Of a stretch of 64,000 nt of DNA, positions 56,273-64,000 are shown piece after piece. Made by a program: the position numbers and the translations under genes. The notes below the pieces were generated by a model, which saw only the letters and a program-made list of their open reading frames with translations, was not told the DNA's origin and made no database searches. Where the stretch lies: NCBI RefSeq assembly GCF_004661485.1, contig NZ_PQVH01000014.1, forward strand, positions 101,989-165,988, read 5' to 3'. The first letter of the stretch is position 1; each line of letters opens with the position of its first letter. Origin of the DNA: Methylotenera oryzisoli (lineage in GTDB: Bacteria; Pseudomonadota; Gammaproteobacteria; Burkholderiales; Methylophilaceae).

Positions 56273-56316
56273 GTGTTTTCCTTGAATGTGTGACCGGGGG
56301 GAAGGGGTGTTTATTG

Positions 56317-56329
56317 GAAGATAATCTAT
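56317..56329 (-). repeat. Direct repeat copy B in the ahcY leader
   Basis: GAAGATAATCTAT (plus strand) is identical to 56437-56449, exactly 120 bases away. This copy lies 3' of the riboswitch in the ahcY leader. It falls within a longer weak hairpin bounded by GGGTG / CACCC. Confidence 0.6.
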
Positions 56330-56363
56330 CTCACCCATATCCCGTGCCCGGCACGGTTAATAT

Positions 56364-56439
56364 TGGTGAGCGTCGTTTACTGCAGATTTCTGAGCCTGGG
56401 AGCCTGTATGGTTAACACGCCTCGCAACGCCCCTCAGAA
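56364..56439 (-). ncRNA. SAH riboswitch controlling ahcY
   Basis: The leader carries the conserved core of the S-adenosylhomocysteine riboswitch: GAGGGGCGTTGCGA, then CCCAGGCTC and AACGACGCTCACC. P1 pairs TTCTGAG (56433-56439) with CTCAGAA (56388-56394). SAH binding is known to raise ahcY expression in this class. A hairpin CCGTGCC-G-GGCACGG (56342-56356) follows and may be part of the switch output; there is no U run, so control is more likely at translation. Confidence 0.9.
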
Positions 56440-56449
56440 GATAATCTAT
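56437..56449 (-). repeat. Direct repeat copy A at the ahcY transcription start
   Basis: GAAGATAATCTAT (plus strand), identical to 56317-56329. This copy runs from the -10 element across the predicted start into the first bases of P1 of the riboswitch. Confidence 0.6.
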
Positions 56450-56475
56450 TATACTTGATATTATTTTTAGCGCAA
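56448..56475 (-). promoter_or_regulatory. Sigma-70 promoter of ahcY
   Basis: On the minus strand a perfect TATAAT (56448-56453) lies 16 bases after TTGCGC (56470-56475). Transcription should start near 56441, at the 5' edge of the riboswitch, giving a leader of about 170 bases. Confidence 0.75.
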
Positions 56476-56536
56476 ATGTGGACAACCAGCCCCGCACCTT
56501 GCATCAACCATCTGTTTTATATCAAAATTTCGCTGA

Positions 56537-57757
56537 CTATTCGGCCCATAACTTGTCTACATCGAGCACACCCCAAAGCACGGGGTCCTCATGCCCAACA
56601 ATCGCATCGCTTGCACCAGCTTTTGATAGATCCAAGACTTCAACTGGCAGCCTTGTTTTAGACTTGGTTGAAAAGAAAACTTTGACGATCGGTGTCAGTA
56701 AGGATTTTGGACTTTGATCAATTACCACGGCCAAACGCCCTGATTTCAACTTCACCATAGAGCCTATGGGGTAAATACCCACACTTTTCACGAATGCTTT
56801 AAATACAACATCATCAAAATGTCCTGCCCATTGCGCCATGCGCTGCAGGGAAACACCAGGCTCCCAACCATCCTTGTAAGGTCGGTTTGAAGTAATTGCA
56901 TCGTATACATCACAGACAGCGCCCATTCTGGCAAACAAACTAATCGCATCACCTTGCAAACGATGCGGGTATCCAGTGCCGTTTACTTTTTCATGGTGAT
57001 GCAAACAGACATCTAGCGTGACAGGGTCTGTTATATTTGCTTGTATCAACAACTCGTGTCCACGCTCTGGATGCAACTTAACCATAGAGAATTCGTCATC
57101 AGTCAATGCGCCAGGCTTATTAAGAACATCAACAGGCACCGAGGCTTTACCAATATCATGTAATAACCCGGCTAATCCAGCTTGCTTAACATCTGACTCA
57201 GGCATACCCAACTCTTTAGCTAAAGCAATCATTAATGCACAAACGGCTACAGAGTGCATGTAAGTGTAATCATCTTTATTTTTGAGCCGAACTAAACTGA
57301 TAAGTGCGCCCTCGTTTCTGAATACGGAGTCGGCAATATCATCAACGAATTGCATGGCGGCTTCAGCTTTAATGGCTTTACCCATACGAGCATCATTAAA
57401 CATAGAAGTTACCGCTTTTCTTGAAGCAGAAATAACTTGTTTAGCACGCGCTCGCTCTTCAGCTGCAGACACACGCTTAACCTCGGCCACCCGCTGATTA
57501 AGAATCCGAGGCTCTTCAATGGACTTGGATTGGGGGAGTTCAACAGACTTCTCTAGCGCAACTTCTTGTAGGACATCCAATCCTTTAGATGTGTCAATCA
57601 CAATCTCTTTAACTGCACTAGCCTGCAGCTTCTTTAAATCCGTCGAATCCTCTAACTTAAAAGCCTTCTTCCAAAAAGGATGATCCATCCAAGAGCCTTT
57701 AAGCTCATGAATAAACATACCCAAACGCACCTGCTTTGTAGAAACGACTTTTAACAT
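56537..57757 (-). CDS. HD-GYP domain cyclic-di-GMP phosphodiesterase
   Basis: A 406-residue cytoplasmic protein predicted to cleave cyclic-di-GMP. An N-terminal DUF3391 domain (about 1-130, VSTKQVRLGMFIHELKGSWMDHPFW) precedes an HD-GYP domain with GLLHDIGK (metal His-Asp), HPERGHELL, HHEKVNGTGYP and DVYDAITSNRPYK. The usual HHExxDGxGYP has Asn in place of Asp here; the GYP triad itself is intact. It is a single gene between metK and ahcY, on the same strand but with its own terminator-bounded region upstream. Confidence 0.92.
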   Translation of the reverse strand: MLKVVSTKQVRLGMFIHELKGSWMDHPFWKKAFKLEDSTDLKKLQASAVKEIVIDTSKGLDVLQEVALEKSVELPQSKSIEEPRILNQRVAEVKRVSAAEERARAKQVISASRKAVTSMFNDARMGKAIKAEAAMQFVDDIADSVFRNEGALISLVRLKNKDDYTYMHSVAVCALMIALAKELGMPESDVKQAGLAGLLHDIGKASVPVDVLNKPGALTDDEFSMVKLHPERGHELLIQANITDPVTLDVCLHHHEKVNGTGYPHRLQGDAISLFARMGAVCDVYDAITSNRPYKDGWEPGVSLQRMAQWAGHFDDVVFKAFVKSVGIYPIGSMVKLKSGRLAVVIDQSPKSLLTPIVKVFFSTKSKTRLPVEVLDLSKAGASDAIVGHEDPVLWGVLDVDKLWAE

Positions 57758-57870
57758 GTGATTACAATCATTTAGTTATGCCTATTATACCTAGAATAAA
57801 TGAATTACTTTCAACAACTGACCCGTTTGCTGCGTGATTATTTTTAAGAAAAATGTAGCACCATTTAACA

Positions 57871-57905
57871 AAAACCCCACCTTGCTTCACACATGGCGGG
57901 GTTTT
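57871..57905 (-). terminator. Rho-independent terminator of metK
   Basis: AAAACCCC-A-CC and GG-C-GGGGTTTT form a strong stem with one mismatch and a 13-base loop, 30 bases past the metK stop, with a T run on the minus strand. Confidence 0.85.
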
Positions 57906-57935
57906 GAAATTCAACTAGCTAGGTAGCTAAATTAA

Positions 57936-59099
57936 CTAAAAGCCGGCAGCCGCTCGCAACGCAGCTGCTTTATTGGTGTGCTCCCAAGTAAATTCAGGTT
58001 CATCACGGCCAAAATGACCATAAGCAGCTGTTTTCGTATAGATAGGGCGCAACAAATCAAGCATTTGCACGATACCTTTTGGACGCAAATCAAAGTGATC
58101 TAACACTAACTGCGTCAGCACTTCGTTGGATACCTTACCTGTGCCGTAGGTTTCCACCATCACGCTGGTTGGTTTTGCCACACCAATCGCATAGCTTACC
58201 TGCACTAGGCAACGTGATGCCAAACCAGCAGCAACGATGTTCTTCGCTACATAGCGACCTGCATAAGCAGCGCTACGGTCAACTTTAGAAGGGTCTTTAC
58301 CTGAGAAAGCACCACCGCCGTGAGGCGCTGCACCACCGTATGTATCAACGATAATCTTACGGCCAGTTAAGCCGCAATCACCCTGCGGACCACCAACAAC
58401 AAAACGGCCGGTAGGGTTCACTAAGAACTTGATGTCACCCTTGATTAACTCCTTAGGCAACATAGGCTTGATGATCTCTTCAATCGTCGCTTCGCGCACG
58501 GCTTCCAGACTCATATCAGGTGCATGTTGTGTTGATACCAATACCGTATCAATTTTATACGGTTTGCCATCTACATATTGCACCGTCACTTGTGACTTAG
58601 CGTCCGGGCGCAGCCATGGCAAGCGGCCGTCTTTACGCAATTGCGCCTGGCGCTCCATTAGTCGATGGCTCAACCAGATTGGGAGCGGCATCAATTGCGG
58701 CGTTTCATCAACGGCATAACCGAACATCAAGCCTTGGTCACCAGCACCTTGATCCAATGGGTCATCATGCGCACCGTCTACACCTTGAGCGATGTCTGGC
58801 GATTGCTTGTCATAAGCTACCAACACGGCACAACCTTTATAGTCAATGCCATACTCGGTATTGTCGTAGCCAATGCGCTTAATCGCATCACGCGCTACTT
58901 TAATATAATCAACATTTGCTGTGGTGGTAATTTCACCCGCTAACACAACCAAACCGGTGTTTGCCAAAGTTTCAGCAGCTACGCGCGCAGTTGGGTCTTG
59001 AGCCAGAATCGCATCCAAAATACTGTCTGATACTTGGTCTGCTAATTTGTCCGGGTGTCCTTCAGATACTGATTCTGAAGTAAAAAGATATTCGTTCAT
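57936..59099 (-). CDS. metK: S-adenosylmethionine synthetase
   Basis: Makes SAM from methionine and ATP, releasing pyrophosphate and phosphate; tetramer. Length 387. Marks are [32 protein letters not shown], the catalytic loop and the [19 protein letters not shown] block. It is a single-gene transcript with its own promoter and terminator, placed by the SAH-recycling genes. Confidence 0.98.
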   Translation of the reverse strand: MNEYLFTSESVSEGHPDKLADQVSDSILDAILAQDPTARVAAETLANTGLVVLAGEITTTANVDYIKVARDAIKRIGYDNTEYGIDYKGCAVLVAYDKQSPDIAQGVDGAHDDPLDQGAGDQGLMFGYAVDETPQLMPLPIWLSHRLMERQAQLRKDGRLPWLRPDAKSQVTVQYVDGKPYKIDTVLVSTQHAPDMSLEAVREATIEEIIKPMLPKELIKGDIKFLVNPTGRFVVGGPQGDCGLTGRKIIVDTYGGAAPHGGGAFSGKDPSKVDRSAAYAGRYVAKNIVAAGLASRCLVQVSYAIGVAKPTSVMVETYGTGKVSNEVLTQLVLDHFDLRPKGIVQMLDLLRPIYTKTAAYGHFGRDEPEFTWEHTNKAAALRAAAGF

Positions 59100-59172
59100 T
59101 CATCTGCCTTGAAAAGAAAAAAGTTTATTTAAGATACTTACTAAAGGCTGAAGCAAGTATTGGGGGAGGTGA

Positions 59173-59200
59173 ATTGTACCTGAATTAGTGATGACATCAA
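59173..59200 (-). promoter_or_regulatory. Probable sigma-70 promoter of metK
   Basis: TTGATG (59195-59200) and TACAAT (59173-59178) are 16 bases apart on the minus strand; start near 59166. A small dyad TGATG-A-CATCA (59189-59199) covers the -35. No SAM riboswitch pattern was recognised. Confidence 0.5.
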
Positions 59201-59435
59201 AAAAAATTACTAATTATCAACACATTACCAACTGTGTGTGATGGCTATATCTACGATTGGTTCATCAATATAATCTACTCAGCTCAAATAATGTGGGTAG
59301 CAACCGCAAGCACGCTACATAAATTAAAGTCTGATAAATTAACAAAACGGACACTCCAGCCTAAAACCTGGTAGTGGATACATATAAACTGCGATTTTTT
59401 CACCCCTGAATATACATTCTCATTACAATAAACAT
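59201..59435. other. Intergenic stretch between metK and dapF promoters
   Basis: AT-rich sequence with no coding pattern seen. It should contain the dapF promoter; TATAAA (59386-59391) is the best -10 by eye but no matching -35 was found. dapF itself has no clear ribosome site. Confidence 0.35.
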
Positions 59436-60275
59436 ATGGCTAAAACGATTAAATTTACAAAAATGCAAGGCGCTGGCAATGACTTTATGGTCATTGATGG
59501 CGTAACGCAGCCCATCTCACTCTCAGCGGACACCATTAAAAAACTCGCTAACCGCCAGTTTGGCATAGGTTTTGACCAGCTGCTATTGGTTGAGTCATCA
59601 GCGGTTGCAGATTTTAAATATCGCATCTTTAATGCAGATGGTAGCGAAGTTTCACAGTGCGGCAACGGTGCTCGCTGCTTTGTGCGCTTTGTGGTTGATC
59701 AAGGCTTAACCCATCAACGTGAAATTAGCGTTGAAACCGCCAGTGGCATCATTACCCCCAAACTCGAAGCGCACGGCTTAGTCACTGTGAACATGGGTGC
59801 GCCAAGATTCAAACCTGACGCGATACCGTTTGTTGCAGAGTCTGCGGCAAATAGCTACGTGCTAGAGGTGAACAATCAGGCACATAACATTGCGGCAGTC
59901 TCTATGGGCAATCCGCACGCAGTGTTGATTGTGGATGATGTAGAAACAGCACCGGTACAATCATTAGGGGCGGCGATTGAATACCACCCACGCTTTCCTG
60001 AACGTGTAAACGTTGGTTTTATGCAAATCATGAATGAGCACCATATCAAACTCCGCGTTTTTGAGCGCGGCTCAGGTGAAACGCTCGCCTGTGGCACAGG
60101 CGCTTGCGCCGCTGCGGTATCAGGCATCCAGTCCGGCCGCTTGAGCTCTCCGGTCAAAGTATCAGCACGTGGCGGTGAGTTAAGCATTGCATGGCAAGGT
60201 ACAGATACGCCAGTGATGATGACAGGCCCTGCCGTCACCGTATTTACAGGCGAAATAGACTTAGACGCGATCTAA
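59436..60275 (+). CDS. dapF: Diaminopimelate epimerase
   Basis: Converts LL- to meso-diaminopimelate for lysine and peptidoglycan, without cofactor. Length 279. The two catalytic cysteines lie in SQCGNGARC and [26 protein letters not shown] opens the protein. It starts the dapF-DUF484-xerC series that is conserved across proteobacteria. Confidence 0.97.
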   Translation: MAKTIKFTKMQGAGNDFMVIDGVTQPISLSADTIKKLANRQFGIGFDQLLLVESSAVADFKYRIFNADGSEVSQCGNGARCFVRFVVDQGLTHQREISVETASGIITPKLEAHGLVTVNMGAPRFKPDAIPFVAESAANSYVLEVNNQAHNIAAVSMGNPHAVLIVDDVETAPVQSLGAAIEYHPRFPERVNVGFMQIMNEHHIKLRVFERGSGETLACGTGACAAAVSGIQSGRLSSPVKVSARGGELSIAWQGTDTPVMMTGPAVTVFTGEIDLDAI

Positions 60276-60303
60276 ATTAATAAAACTTAAAGAAAGTCCG
60301 ATA

Positions 60304-60996
60304 ATGACAAGCCATCAACATGAGACGATTTCTGCAGAGGATGTAAAAGACTACCTGCGTAATCACCCCAATTTTTTCGAGAAGAATGCCACATTACTCA
60401 CGGAGATTACGCTGCCTAATCCTCACGGCAGCGGTGTTATCTCGCTCACAGAACGCCAGCAACTAGCACAGCGCGATAAAATTCGTGTGATTGAAGCGAT
60501 GATGGCGCAAATGATCGTGCATGCAGAAGAAAACGATGCCACCAGCGCCAAAGTCCACCGCCTTAGTGTCAAACTGCTTAATCAGCAAAGCTTCACCGCC
60601 TTACAAGCACTGATTGCAGACACATTAAAGCTCGACTTCGCCGTCACGGACTCACTAGTGCGCATTTGGGTAAAACCAAGCAATAGTGCAATCATCCAAG
60701 ACGCAGTGTTTACCCACGTTAGTGATACATTCAACGAATGGGTAATGTCTTTAACACAGCCTTACTGTGGCGCCAAACCTGAAGTAGTTGGCGACTTAGT
60801 TGATCACAACCTGCAATCGTTTGTGATTATCCCCCTAGGTACAAAAGCAGCCGACCAACGCTCATTTGGCGTACTTATTCTGGGCTCGGCAGACAAAGAT
60901 CGTTTTAAAGCCGGCATGGGTACACTGTACCTAGAGCACATAGGCGAGCTGGTGGCTGCAGCTTTACTGAACCATCTATTTGCGTTAAATCTATAA
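60304..60996 (+). CDS. DUF484 family protein, GAF-like
   Basis: A 230-residue cytoplasmic protein of unknown role. The start ISAEDVKDYLRNHPNFFEKNATLLTEI and VISLTERQQLAQRDKIRVIE are the usual DUF484 marks, followed by a GAF-like domain (about 85-225) with SFVIIPLG and FGVLILGSADKDRF. It lies 28 bases after dapF and 14 before xerC, so it probably shares their transcript. Confidence 0.93.
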   Translation: MTSHQHETISAEDVKDYLRNHPNFFEKNATLLTEITLPNPHGSGVISLTERQQLAQRDKIRVIEAMMAQMIVHAEENDATSAKVHRLSVKLLNQQSFTALQALIADTLKLDFAVTDSLVRIWVKPSNSAIIQDAVFTHVSDTFNEWVMSLTQPYCGAKPEVVGDLVDHNLQSFVIIPLGTKAADQRSFGVLILGSADKDRFKAGMGTLYLEHIGELVAAALLNHLFALNL

Positions 60997-61010
60997 ATAG
61001 TCATTACGCC

Positions 61011-61892
61011 GTGCTTCACCTAGACGCATACATTCAGCACCTCACCTTTGAACGCGGCCTGAGTCAGCTCACTTGTAAAAACTATACACGAGATATTTTA
61101 CTGCTAGCGTCTCTGGCTGAAGGTGCCGAGCTGCAAACCCTAACGCATGCGCAAATCAGGCGCTTTATCGGCAAGCTACATGCACGTGAATTGAGTAGCA
61201 AAAGCATAGCAAGAGCCCTTTCTGCCTGGAGAGGGTTTTTTGATTATCTGATTCACCACCACGCATTCACACAAAACCCGGTCCACGGCTTACGCGCCCC
61301 TAAAGCGGCAAAGACACTGCCACAAGCACTATCAGTGGACCAAGCAGTAAACTTTGTTGATATTAAAGGTGATGGCTTTCTAGAGCTGAGAGACCATGCG
61401 ATTTTGGAGCTGTTTTACTCTTCGGGGTTACGCCTCGCTGAACTGGTTAATCTAGATATTGATCGCTTAGACTTCACTGACGGCACCATAGAAGTGACTG
61501 GTAAGGGCAACAAAACGCGCATTGTTCCGCTGGGCAGTCACGCGGCGAATGCCATGCAAAAATGGCTGCAGGCACGTGCCAACATATCAACCGACGAAAT
61601 CAACAAACACGCGGTTTTTATCACCCAGCAAGGAAAAAGAATCACACCGCGTGCAGTGCAATACAGAGTTAAAGCATGGGCAATTAAACAAGGCATGGGC
61701 TCAAACCTGCACCCACACATGCTACGGCACAGCTTCGCTAGCCATGTGCTGCAATCGAGCCAAGACCTGCGCGCAGTGCAAGAGATGCTCGGGCACGCCA
61801 ACATCAGCACTACTCAGGTGTATACGCATTTAGACTTCCAGCACCTAGCCAAAGTCTACGACAACGCCCACCCTAGGGCCAAGAAAAAATAG
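61011..61892 (+). CDS. xerC: Tyrosine recombinase XerC
   Basis: With XerD resolves chromosome dimers at dif. Length 293. It starts with GTG (MLHLDAYIQHLTFERGLS). The N-terminal SAM-like DNA-binding domain (about 1-90) precedes the catalytic domain with Arg in SSGLRLAELVNL, the Lys hairpin in VTGKGNKTR, HMLRHSFASHVL and the nucleophile Tyr in TTQVYTHLD. All catalytic residues are present. No dif site was searched for systematically. Confidence 0.95.
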   Translation: MLHLDAYIQHLTFERGLSQLTCKNYTRDILLLASLAEGAELQTLTHAQIRRFIGKLHARELSSKSIARALSAWRGFFDYLIHHHAFTQNPVHGLRAPKAAKTLPQALSVDQAVNFVDIKGDGFLELRDHAILELFYSSGLRLAELVNLDIDRLDFTDGTIEVTGKGNKTRIVPLGSHAANAMQKWLQARANISTDEINKHAVFITQQGKRITPRAVQYRVKAWAIKQGMGSNLHPHMLRHSFASHVLQSSQDLRAVQEMLGHANISTTQVYTHLDFQHLAKVYDNAHPRAKKK

Positions 61893-61924
61893 GCTATTTC
61901 GATAATACCCTACTAATTTACACT

Positions 61925-61943
61925 GTTATTATGGCAAAATAAC
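61925..61943 (+). promoter_or_regulatory. Inverted repeat in the sodB promoter region
   Basis: GTTATT-ATGGCAA-AATAAC is a 19-bp dyad 35 bases before the sodB ATG, just downstream of a possible -35 TTTACA (61917-61922). Its place suits a repressor operator. It does not clearly match Fur. Confidence 0.4.
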
Positions 61944-61977
61944 GGTTTAGACTTTAACTTACGAACAAAGGACTATC

Positions 61978-62559
61978 ATGGAACATCAATTACCAGCTTT
62001 ACCATACGCAAAAGATGCGTTAGTACCACATATCTCAGTAGAAACGATTGAATACCACTACGGCAAACATCACCAAACTTACGTGACTAACTTAAACAAC
62101 CTGATCAAAGGTACTGAGTTTGAAAACTTAAGCCTAGAAGAAATCATCAAAAAATCTTCAGGTGGCATTTACAACAACTCAGCGCAAATCTGGAACCACA
62201 CATTTTTCTGGAATGGCATGAAACCAAATGGCGGCGGCGCTCCTGCTGGCGCATTGGCTGATGCAATCAATGCAAAATGGGGTTCATTTGACGAGTTCAA
62301 AAAAGCATTCCAAGCTTCTGCAGTTGGCAACTTCGGCTCTGGCTGGACATGGTTAGTTAAAAAAGCAGACGGCTCTGTAGATATCGTCAATATGGGCGCT
62401 GCTGGCACACCACTAACAACTGGCGACAAAGCATTGCTGACCATCGACGTATGGGAACACGCTTACTACATCGACTACCGCAACGCACGCGCTAAATTCG
62501 TAGAAGTATTCCTAGCTTCTTTAGCTAACTGGGACTTTGCTTCAGCAAACTTTGCTTAG
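61978..62559 (+). CDS. sodB: Iron superoxide dismutase
   Basis: Converts superoxide to oxygen and peroxide in the cytoplasm. Length 193. Metal ligands are in the N-terminal HHQTYV region, NHTFFW and [10 protein letters not shown]. The Gln in [13 protein letters not shown] is the residue typical of the iron type. ATG follows an AAAGGA site. Codon use is restricted, suggesting high expression. A strong terminator follows. Confidence 0.96.
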   Translation: MEHQLPALPYAKDALVPHISVETIEYHYGKHHQTYVTNLNNLIKGTEFENLSLEEIIKKSSGGIYNNSAQIWNHTFFWNGMKPNGGGAPAGALADAINAKWGSFDEFKKAFQASAVGNFGSGWTWLVKKADGSVDIVNMGAAGTPLTTGDKALLTIDVWEHAYYIDYRNARAKFVEVFLASLANWDFASANFA

Positions 62560-62610
62560 TACGCCTAGCATCAGCAGCGACTCAATAGTTAGCACAACAC
62601 AGTAACAACT

Positions 62611-62639
62611 AAGCCTTAGCGGAAACGCTAAGGCTTTTT
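62611..62639 (+). terminator. Rho-independent terminator of sodB
   Basis: An 11-bp perfect stem AAGCCTTAGCG / CGCTAAGGCTT closed by a GAAA tetraloop, followed by Ts. One of the clearest terminators in the window. Confidence 0.95.
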
Positions 62640-62746
62640 ATTTGCCTTTCAACATAGCTCATTGCAACAATGCATAGCACCTACGTTTCGCCTTACCTTT
62701 ATTTTTTAGCCGACCAAAAACTAAATCTCTGCTAGAATACGCAACT

Positions 62747-63076
62747 ATGTTGCAAAGATTCGCCATCCACCTCACGCTTGCCCTGCTGTTTGCATTCACG
62801 CAAATAGGCGTTGCTACGCATGAAATCAGCCACATTACGAATGGCTCGCAACACTCGCAACCCCATGAAAAGTCGCAACAAAAAAATACTGTTGCCGAAC
62901 AATGCGCGCAATGTATCAGCTATGCAAAAATCGCTAGTGGTGTATTAACAACCCCAACTATCACGCCTGTCGGCCAGCCCGGTTTAATTGCAACACCTAG
63001 TGTACACATCTCTTTTCAGCACTATGCAAGCAGCCCTTACTCTGCAAGGGCACCCCCTCAAATAGCAAGTATTTAA
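62747..63076 (+). CDS. Small exported His/Cys-containing protein
   Basis: A 109-residue protein of unknown function. The N-terminus (MLQRFAIHLTLALLFAFTQIGVA) is a likely signal peptide. The mature part has closely spaced His (HEISHITNGSQHSQPHEK) and a CxxC motif (EQCAQCISYAKI), which suggests metal binding. It lies 66 bases before a ZnuD-like TonB receptor gene on the same strand. A -10-like TAGAAT (62733-62738) is so near the ATG that the message may be leaderless, and no ribosome site is seen. CopL-like or DUF2946-like proteins are possible relatives, not confirmed. Confidence 0.7.
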   Translation: MLQRFAIHLTLALLFAFTQIGVATHEISHITNGSQHSQPHEKSQQKNTVAEQCAQCISYAKIASGVLTTPTITPVGQPGLIATPSVHISFQHYASSPYSARAPPQIASI

Positions 63077-63142
63077 CTAAATACCAGACAGTAAACGCCA
63101 CTACGTTTGCTGATTACTCGCTTTTATTTTGAGGTTTTTGAT

Positions 63143-64000
63143 ATGCATTATGCTCCAAACCTGCAATTGCTTAGCGCATTTGCATTTAAACCATTACTGA
63201 TTGCTGTTGCTACAGTATTTTCCACTTCATCCATCGCCGCCGATGCCAATGTTGCGATAGATTTACCAACAGTACCTGTCACCGGCAACCCTCTAGGCGT
63301 AGCATCTGACGAGTTGGTGGTGCCAGTTGCCGTGATCAGCGGACGTGAGCTTTCACTCAAACGAGAGAGCACTTTAGGCGATACACTCAATGGCATTCCA
63401 GGGGTAAGCGCCACACAATTTGGCCCCAATGCCTCACGCCCGGTCATTCGAGGCTTAGATGGTGAACGTGTACGTATCATGCAAAATGGCACCAGCATTT
63501 TAGATGCTTCTAGCTTAAGCTTTGACCATGCCGTAGGGGTCGACCCACTCATCATAGAGCAAATTGATGTGGTGCGCGGACCAGCCGCGTTGCTATACGG
63601 TGGAAGCGCCGTGGGTGGCGTAGTGAACGCAATTGACCATCGCATTCCCAAAGAACAGCTAGAAGGCGCAACAGGCCGCGCTGAAATGCGCTTTGGTGGC
63701 CCAAGCAACACCAGAAACGGGGCTGCTGTCATTGATGTTGGCAATGGCGTCATTGCCATACATGCCGATGCCTATACGCGAAAAACCAGCGATTTGGACA
63801 TTCCGGGTTATGCGCTATCTCGCCGCAAAAGCGAGCAAGACAATACTCCCCGCGAGAACCGCGGCAAACTCGTCAACAGCAGTGCAGAGGGTGACGGCGG
63901 TGCATTAGGCGCAGCCTTAACTTTTGATAACGGCTACATTGGCACCTCATTCTCCACCATGAACAACAACTACGGCGTAGTCGCAGAAGAAAACGTGCGT
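63143..64000 (+). CDS. TonB-dependent receptor, ZnuD-like (3' end outside window)
   Basis: Outer-membrane gated transporter; 286 codons are inside the window. ATG follows GAGG. A signal peptide (about 1-33) precedes a TonB box-like DLPTVPVTG, then the plug domain with STLGDTLNGIPGVSATQFGPNASRPVIRGLDG, the GVDPLIIEQIDVVRGPAALLYGG block and GGVVNAIDHRIPK. The latter patterns resemble zinc/haem receptor ZnuD and its relatives. The barrel starts near residue 180 and continues outside. Metal substrate is inferred only by similarity and by the neighbouring His/Cys protein. Confidence 0.88.
   Translation, partial: MHYAPNLQLLSAFAFKPLLIAVATVFSTSSIAADANVAIDLPTVPVTGNPLGVASDELVVPVAVISGRELSLKRESTLGDTLNGIPGVSATQFGPNASRPVIRGLDGERVRIMQNGTSILDASSLSFDHAVGVDPLIIEQIDVVRGPAALLYGGSAVGGVVNAIDHRIPKEQLEGATGRAEMRFGGPSNTRNGAAVIDVGNGVIAIHADAYTRKTSDLDIPGYALSRRKSEQDNTPRENRGKLVNSSAEGDGGALGAALTFDNGYIGTSFSTMNNNYGVVAEENVR

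Noticed and set aside
56273..56338. Longer ahcY frame starting within the leader
   Set aside because: It covers the hairpin region 3' of the SAH riboswitch, and the downstream ATG has a good ribosome site and the usual family start.
59100..59172. Possible SAM riboswitch in the metK leader
   Set aside because: No conserved SAM aptamer core was recognised in the leader of about 66 bases.
63148..63759. 203-codon minus-strand frame
   Set aside because: It is antisense to the TonB receptor, whose signal peptide, plug motifs and ribosome site are clear.

Overview
The window looks like core chromosome of a betaproteobacterium, most likely a methylophilus-type organism (Methylophilaceae, Methylotenera-like). 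This is inferred from gene order and protein character: glnA-DUF4124-glnLG, pilMNOPQ-aroKB, kdsD-kdsC-lptCAB-rpoN-hpf-hprK-rapZ-ptsAHI, ntrYX-DUF4390-rsmB, def-fmt opposite dprA-smg, a SAH-riboswitch ahcY-holin-metF operon, and dapF-DUF484-xerC. Base composition is moderate and typical of that family. No methanol-oxidation gene lies in the window, so the family assignment is only an inference.

Layout. 1-5800: a truncated rhodanese gene, then nitrogen control: glnA behind a sigma-54 promoter with two NtrC sites, followed by glnL (NtrB) and glnG (NtrC). 5859-8280: an AT-rich orphan 2OG-oxygenase-like gene and a highly expressed porin with a palindrome-rich leader. 8281-16544 (minus): the type IV pilus assembly operon pilMNOPQ, continuing into aroK, aroB and dgt. 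16744-23321: PBP1A, exonuclease III, a HAD phosphatase, oligopeptidase A and a DUF4870 membrane protein. 23336-33576 (minus): the Kdo and LPS-export genes joined to rpoN and to a regulatory phosphotransferase system (EI, HPr, EIIA, HPr kinase, RapZ) with no sugar permease. 33891-41100 (plus): a CPA2 cation/proton antiporter with a sigma-54-like promoter, ThiO, the trpGDC cluster with an embedded lipoprotein gene, and hemB. 41138-47196 (minus): a conserved unknown, NtrX with a degenerate ATPase, NtrY, DUF4390 and RsmB. 47334-53444: a secreted Gly/Asp-rich protein, HtpX, Fmt, Def, a LysM protein, DprA and Smg. 53601-59099 (minus): the methyl cycle (metF, ahcY with SAH riboswitch, metK) with an HD-GYP protein. 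59436-64000 (plus): dapF-DUF484-xerC, sodB, a small His/Cys secreted protein and the start of a ZnuD-like TonB receptor.

A shared theme is nitrogen and sigma-54 control. RpoN itself, its activator NtrC, the nitrogen sensor NtrB, the NtrYX pair and a partial phosphotransferase relay are all here, together with one strong sigma-54 promoter (glnA) and two candidates (glnL, CPA2 antiporter). A second theme is S-adenosylmethionine recycling: MetK makes SAM, AhcY removes the SAH by-product under riboswitch control, and MetF supplies methyl groups.

No tRNA, rRNA, CRISPR array, insertion sequence or prophage was seen. I do not see a clearly new multi-gene system. The points most worth a second look are the catalytically degenerate NtrX, the structured porin leader, the sigma-54-like promoter of the antiporter, the 13-bp repeat around the SAH riboswitch, and the small metal-ligand-rich protein ahead of the TonB receptor.
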